Part shown: in pieces, positions 15,345-18,764 of the stretch
How positions within the stretch are numbered: position 1 is the first letter of the stretch
How the letters are laid out: every line of letters begins with the position of its first letter
From: an uncultured Fusobacterium sp.
Lineage (GTDB): Bacteria > Fusobacteriota > Fusobacteriia > Fusobacteriales > Fusobacteriaceae
DNA length: 18,764 nt
Direction: 5' to 3'
Assembly: GCA_900545035.1 (NCBI GenBank)
Contig: UQXM01000018.1
Span: 1 to 18,764, forward strand
Made by a program: the position numbers and the translations under genes
The notes under the pieces: model-generated
What the model saw: the letters and a program-made list of their open reading frames with translations, nothing else
Told to the model about the DNA's origin: nothing
Databases searched by the model: none

Positions 15345-18300
15345 TTATTTTACTTTTACACCAAATTTAACTTTTTCTCCGTTTACGTTAAATTCCTGTA
15401 CAAATCCTTCAACTGTTCCAAATACGACTTCGTCTGTCAATGTATCGTTTTTAATAACATCTGCATTTCTTTCAATAATTTCTTTCAGCTTATCATTTCC
15501 TTCTTCGTAAAGAACAATGTGGTCTGTTACATTGAAATCAGCTTCTTTTCTCATTGATTGAATTTTACTGATAATTTCTCTTACAAATCCCTCTTCAATA
15601 AGTTCAGAAGTAAGTTTTGTATCAAGAACAACAGTTATTCCTCTGTCCTCTAAAGGCATATATCCCTCTGTCTGTCCGCTTTCGATTAATAAATCTGTTT
15701 CTGCAAGAGCTGCAACTTCTCCGTCAGAAAGAGTAAGTGATAATACACCTGTTGTATCAAGTTCTTTTTTAGCTTTGCTTCCGTCAATCTCTGCAAGAAG
15801 AGTTCTGATTTCATTTACTTTCTTACCATATCTTTGTCCCAAAGTTTTCAGCTGAGGTTTGAATGTATAAGAAGTAAATTGAGATGTATCTTGTACGAAA
15901 TGAATATTTTTGATATTCAACTCTTCTTTTATAATATTTTGGTAAAGCTCTCCTACTTCATGTTCTGCTTTTACATAAATATTTGCAACAGGCTGTCTGT
16001 TTTTAATATTTGCTGCATTTCTTGCTGCTCTTCCAAGAGTAACAACTTGCAGAACTTCGTCCATATCTGCTTCAAGTTCTGTATCTACTGCATTTTCGTC
16101 AACCACAGGGAAATCACAAAGGTGAATACTTTCAGGAGCATTTTTGTCAACGCTTCTTACTAAGTTTTGATAAATTTCCTCTGTCATGAACGGAATCATT
16201 GGAGCTGCTGTTTTAGCTATTGTAATAAGAGCTGTATAAAGAGTCATATATGCAGTGATTTTATCTTCTGTCATATCTGTTACCCAGAAACGCTCTCTGC
16301 TTCTTCTTACATACCAGTTACTCAATTCATCAACAAAATCTTGAAGAAGTCTTGCTGCTTCAAGAAGTTTATAATCAGCAAGGTTTTCATCTACACCTTT
16401 TACAACTGTATTTAATTTTGACATCAGCCATCTGTCCATTACAGTCATTTTTTCTTTATCCAATGTATATTTTGTAGGGTCAAACTGGTCTATTTCAGCA
16501 TAAAGTACATAGAACGCATATGTGTTCCATAAAGTTGACATGAATTTTCTTTGTCCCTCAAGAACTGCTTTTCCATGGAATCTGTTAGGAAGCCAAGGAG
16601 CTGAATTTATGTAGAAATACCAACGAATAGCGTCTGCTCCGTATGTTGCCAATGCATCAAATGGGTCAACAGCATTTCCTTTAGATTTAGACATTTTTTG
16701 TCCATTTTCATCTTGGACATGTCCAAGAACAATTACATTTTTGTAAGGTGCTTCGTTGAAAATAAGTGTTGATACAGCAAGAAGAGAGTAGAACCAACCT
16801 CTTGTCTGGTCAACTGCCTCTGATATAAAATCAGCAGGGAACTGTTTCTTAAACAGGTCTTGATTTTCAAACGGATAGTGATGTTGTGCAAAAGGCATTG
16901 AACCTGAGTCAAACCAACAGTCAATAACCTCTTTTACCCTTGTCATCTGTTTTCCACAATGAGGACAAGTTATTGTTACAGCATCGATATATGGACGGTG
17001 AAGTTCAATATTTTCAGGACAGTTTGGCGACATCTCTTTAAGTTCTGCAATGCTTCCTATTGCGTGTTTATGTCCGCATTCACATTCCCAAACATTAAGA
17101 GGAGTTCCCCAATATCTGTCACGGCTGATTCCCCAGTCCTGAACATTTTCAAGCCAATCTCCGAAACGCCCTTTACCAATTGATTTTGGAATCCAGTTGA
17201 TTGTATTGTTGTTTCTAATTAAGTCATCTTTAACAGCAGTCATTTTGATAAACCATGATTCTCTTGCATAATAGATAAGAGGTGTGTCACATCTCCAGCA
17301 GTGTGGATAGCTGTGTTCATAGTTTGGTGCATCAAAAAGAAGTCCTTTTTTATCAAGATCAATTAAAATTTCTTTGTCTGCTTTTTTACAGAAAGTTCCT
17401 GCCCAAGGAGTTTCTTTTGTCATTTCCCCTTTAGCATCTACTAATTGTACGAAAGGAAGATCATAAATTCTTCCTACATTTGCGTCATCTTCCCCGAATG
17501 CAGGTGCAATATGAACAACACCTGTACCGTCTGTAAGAGTAACATAAGTATCACAAGTTACATACCAACATTTTTTATCAGGTTTTACAAAATCAAATAA
17601 AGGCTCGTACTCTTTATATTCCAAATCTTTTCCTGTAAATCTTTCAAGAATTTCAAATCCTTCTTTTAATACAGTTTCTACAAGAGCCTCTGCCATGTAG
17701 TAAGTATATTCTTCGTGCTTAACTTTTACATAAGTTTCGTTAGGGTTTACACAAAGAGCTACGTTTGAAGGAAGAGTCCATGGAGTAGTTGTCCATGCTA
17801 AAATGTAAGCTTCTTCCCCTTTAACTTTAAATCTTACTATTGCAGATTTTTCTTTTACATCTTTATATCCTTGAGCAACTTCGTGACTTGATAAAGGTGT
17901 TCCGCATCTTGGGCAGTAAGGAACAATTTTAAATCCCTTGTAAAGAAGTCCTTTTTCCCAGATTTTTTTAAGTGCCCACCATTCAGATTCTATAAAGTTA
18001 TTGTCGTAAGTTACATAAGGATTTTCCATGTCAGCCCAGAATCCTACTGTTTTAGAGAAATCCTCCCACATTCCTTTATATTTCCAAACACTTTTTTTAC
18101 ATTCTTCAATAAACGGCTCAAGTCCGTAAGTTTCAATTTGTTCTTTTCCGTTAATTCCTAAAAGTTTTTCAACCTCAAGTTCAACAGGCAGTCCGTGTGT
18201 ATCCCAACCTGCTTTTCTTGGTACATCATAACCTTTCATTGTTCTGTATCTTGGCACCATATCTTTAATAACACGAGTTAAAACATGTCCGATATGAGGT

Positions 18301-18458
18301 TTACCGTTTGCAGTAGGCGGTCCGTCATAGAAAGTATATGTCTTGTCCCCTTTTCTTGATTCAATACTTTTTTCAAAAATCTTATTTTCTTCCCAGAACT
18401 TTTCAATTTCTTTTTCTCTCTCTACGAAATTTAAGCTGGTAGATACTTTTTTATACAT
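15345..18458 (-). CDS. ileS: Isoleucyl-tRNA synthetase, type 2 (IleRS2)
   Basis: Class-I aminoacyl-tRNA synthetase that charges tRNA-Ile. The class signatures are HIGH (residues 55-58 in NGKPHIGHVL) and KMSKS (588-592). Editing-domain segments are present, including AWTTTPWTLPSN and GTGVVHIAPAFGEDDA, and so are cysteine clusters CPRCG, HCWRC and CPHCG. The sequence around HIGH, VLTRVIKDMVPRYRTMKGYDVPRKAGWDTHG when split at the motif boundary, and the length of 1037 aa place it in the eukaryote-like type-2 group, which in known members tolerates mupirocin. The ATG at 18458 follows AGGAGG by 5 nt; an earlier ATG at 18521 lies before the attenuator hairpin and is not used. It is the only gene between the leader terminator and its own terminator. 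Confidence 0.97.
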   Translation of the reverse strand: MYKKVSTSLNFVEREKEIEKFWEENKIFEKSIESRKGDKTYTFYDGPPTANGKPHIGHVLTRVIKDMVPRYRTMKGYDVPRKAGWDTHGLPVELEVEKLLGINGKEQIETYGLEPFIEECKKSVWKYKGMWEDFSKTVGFWADMENPYVTYDNNFIESEWWALKKIWEKGLLYKGFKIVPYCPRCGTPLSSHEVAQGYKDVKEKSAIVRFKVKGEEAYILAWTTTPWTLPSNVALCVNPNETYVKVKHEEYTYYMAEALVETVLKEGFEILERFTGKDLEYKEYEPLFDFVKPDKKCWYVTCDTYVTLTDGTGVVHIAPAFGEDDANVGRIYDLPFVQLVDAKGEMTKETPWAGTFCKKADKEILIDLDKKGLLFDAPNYEHSYPHCWRCDTPLIYYARESWFIKMTAVKDDLIRNNNTINWIPKSIGKGRFGDWLENVQDWGISRDRYWGTPLNVWECECGHKHAIGSIAELKEMSPNCPENIELHRPYIDAVTITCPHCGKQMTRVKEVIDCWFDSGSMPFAQHHYPFENQDLFKKQFPADFISEAVDQTRGWFYSLLAVSTLIFNEAPYKNVIVLGHVQDENGQKMSKSKGNAVDPFDALATYGADAIRWYFYINSAPWLPNRFHGKAVLEGQRKFMSTLWNTYAFYVLYAEIDQFDPTKYTLDKEKMTVMDRWLMSKLNTVVKGVDENLADYKLLEAARLLQDFVDELSNWYVRRSRERFWVTDMTEDKITAYMTLYTALITIAKTAAPMIPFMTEEIYQNLVRSVDKNAPESIHLCDFPVVDENAVDTELEADMDEVLQVVTLGRAARNAANIKNRQPVANIYVKAEHEVGELYQNIIKEELNIKNIHFVQDTSQFTSYTFKPQLKTLGQRYGKKVNEIRTLLAEIDGSKAKKELDTTGVLSLTLSDGEVAALAETDLLIESGQTEGYMPLEDRGITVVLDTKLTSELIEEGFVREIISKIQSMRKEADFNVTDHIVLYEEGNDKLKEIIERNADVIKNDTLTDEVVFGTVEGFVQEFNVNGEKVKFGVKVK

Positions 18459-18509
18459 AAAAACCTCCTGATAAAAGTTTATATTTTGCAAAATTTTGGA
18501 TATCGGTAT

Positions 18510-18536
18510 AAAAAAAAGCAACCATGCAGGTTGCTT
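18510..18536 (-). terminator. Attenuator terminator before ileS
   Basis: On the minus strand AAGCAACC pairs with GGTTGCTT (8 bp, loop TGCAT), followed directly by a T run. It lies about 70 nt after the leader peptide stop and 52 nt before the ileS ATG. Because it sits between a leader frame and ileS, it would block ileS transcription unless read through, which is the hallmark of attenuation. It could instead be a simple terminator for the upstream gene, with an unseen promoter in the last 50 nt before ileS. Confidence 0.85.
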
Positions 18537-18580
18537 ATCTTTTTAATAATTTATTCTCTCGAGATAATTTTTACAACACC
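18529..18580 (-). promoter_or_regulatory. Possible antiterminator competing with the ileS attenuator hairpin
   Basis: On the minus strand GGTGTTGT (18580-18573) can pair with GCAACC of the terminator's 5' arm (six pairs including one G-U, with a 2-nt bulge). TTATC (18567-18563) can pair with GATAA (18539-18535) directly inside it, across a bulge of five A. The two helices stack into about 11 pairs and would use up the 5' arm of the terminator. This was folded by hand, not by energy calculation. Confidence 0.4.
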
Positions 18581-18638
18581 ACATAATAACATCTATAATA
18601 TTTTATTTATTTTATTATTATTGATGATATTATTATGT
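18581..18638 (-). promoter_or_regulatory. Self-complementary leader segment covering the Ile codons (1:2 stem)
   Basis: The Ile-codon region ATAATATCATCAATAATA (18633-18616) matches the complement of TATTATAGATGTTATTAT (18600-18583) at 16 of 18 positions. A second register gives 19 pairs with a 3-nt bulge. The stem can form only when no ribosome sits on the isoleucine codons, as expected for strands 1 and 2 of a classical attenuator. It abuts, rather than overlaps, the antiterminator strand, so the switch is not fully resolved. Confidence 0.5.
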
Positions 18639-18654
18639 TTTTTGCTGAATTCAT
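18607..18654 (-). CDS. Isoleucine-rich leader peptide of ileS (15 aa)
   Basis: A 15-codon frame reading MNSAKNIIISSIIIK, then TAA. It has an AAGGAGAG ribosome-binding site (18668-18661) at proper spacing from its ATG. Six of the fifteen codons are isoleucine, all ATA, in two runs of three, and the frame precedes ileS by 148 nt with an intrinsic terminator between. The product itself is probably irrelevant; the ribosome's position when charged tRNA-Ile is scarce should decide whether the downstream terminator forms. The design parallels the known his, trp, ilv and pheST leaders of proteobacteria. No convincing promoter is visible between the upstream gene's stop and this frame (a TATATT at 18683-18678 lacks a good -35), so it may be transcribed from further upstream. 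Confidence 0.75.
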   Translation of the reverse strand: MNSAKNIIISSIIIK

Positions 18655-18700
18655 TTTTATCTCTCCTTATTTACCACAATATATTTTTATAGTCTTAAAA

Positions 18701-18764
18701 TTATCTAACCAGCCATCCGCCATCTACTGCCAGTATGTGTCCATTTATATAATCTGATGCTTTA
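18701..18764 (-). CDS. C-terminus of a KduD-like short-chain dehydrogenase (partial)
   Basis: The last 20 codons of a gene running in from the right edge end in SDYINGHILAVDGGWLVR. This is the standard C-terminal strand and tail of short-chain dehydrogenases (NG..L.VDGG), and the exact form resembles 2-dehydro-3-deoxy-D-gluconate 5-dehydrogenase (KduD), an NAD-dependent enzyme of uronate breakdown. The family call is firm; KduD rather than another sugar-acid SDR is likely but rests on very few residues. Its stop lies 46 nt before the ileS leader ATG with no terminator between, so read-through into the ileS leader is possible. Confidence 0.75.
   Translation of the reverse strand, partial: KASDYINGHILAVDGGWLVR

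Noticed and set aside
18486..18692. 68-codon plus-strand frame opposite the ileS leader
   Set aside because: It has no ribosome-binding site, is composed of low-complexity hydrophobic codons from AT-rich DNA, and runs through the terminator hairpin. It is an antisense shadow.
18459..18700. T-box riboswitch upstream of ileS
   Set aside because: Nothing close to the conserved T-box core (AGGGTGGNACCGCG) appears, and there is little room for a full Stem I. The Ile-rich translated frame explains the terminator better.
1..18764. CRISPR arrays, tRNA or rRNA genes, insertion sequences
   Set aside because: No regularly spaced repeats, tRNA cloverleaf, rRNA sequence or transposase frame was seen on either strand.

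Overview
The window is AT-rich (GC by eye near 30-33%), and almost every gene lies on the minus strand in tightly packed, co-directional operons. The organism looks like a member of the Fusobacteriota, an AT-rich bacterium with an outer membrane. Four things point this way: the low GC; a substrate-binding protein with an ordinary signal peptide and no lipobox cysteine, as expected with a periplasm; a type-2 isoleucyl-tRNA synthetase; and no sign of a T-box in front of it. This assignment is an inference from sequence character, not from a database match.

Layout, left to right. (1) 36-6630, minus: an operon reading dinG-like helicase (with an N-terminal JAMM domain), a PgpH-type c-di-AMP phosphodiesterase, ybeY, and a class-3 lipase-like hydrolase, closed by a terminator at the left edge. 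(2) 6723-7217, plus: rpsT (ribosomal protein S20), the only complete plus-strand gene, with its own promoter, a leader of about 120 nt, a UUG start and a terminator. (3) 7316-15289, minus: a ten-gene urease and metal-transport operon, ureA-ureB-ureC-ureE-ureF-ureG-ureD followed by a FecBCD-type ABC importer (binding protein, permease, ATPase). A near-consensus promoter precedes ureA and a strong terminator follows the ATPase gene. The ATPase gene is broken by what looks like a 20-nt insertion. (4) 15309-18654, minus: ileS with a leader region. (5) 18701-18764, minus: the last 20 codons of a KduD-like short-chain dehydrogenase.

How the parts fit. The urease block encodes all three structural subunits and all four nickel-insertion factors (UreE, F, G, D), so it can in principle build an active nickel enzyme. 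The ABC importer in the same transcript is most simply the nickel supply, supported by histidine-rich tails on both the ATPase and UreE. The frameshift in the ATPase would cripple that supply unless it is an assembly artefact or is rescued at an A8 run just upstream.

The most interesting element is in front of ileS. A 15-codon reading frame with a good ribosome-binding site encodes MNSAKNIIISSIIIK (six isoleucines, all AUA). It is followed by a self-complementary segment, a possible antiterminator and an intrinsic terminator about 50 nt before the ileS start. This looks like ribosome-mediated transcription attenuation of isoleucyl-tRNA synthetase, in a place where many other bacteria use a T-box. 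No stretch of more than 300 bases lacks a gene; the three larger gaps (6664-6878, 7140-7381, 18459-18700) hold the regulatory elements listed below.
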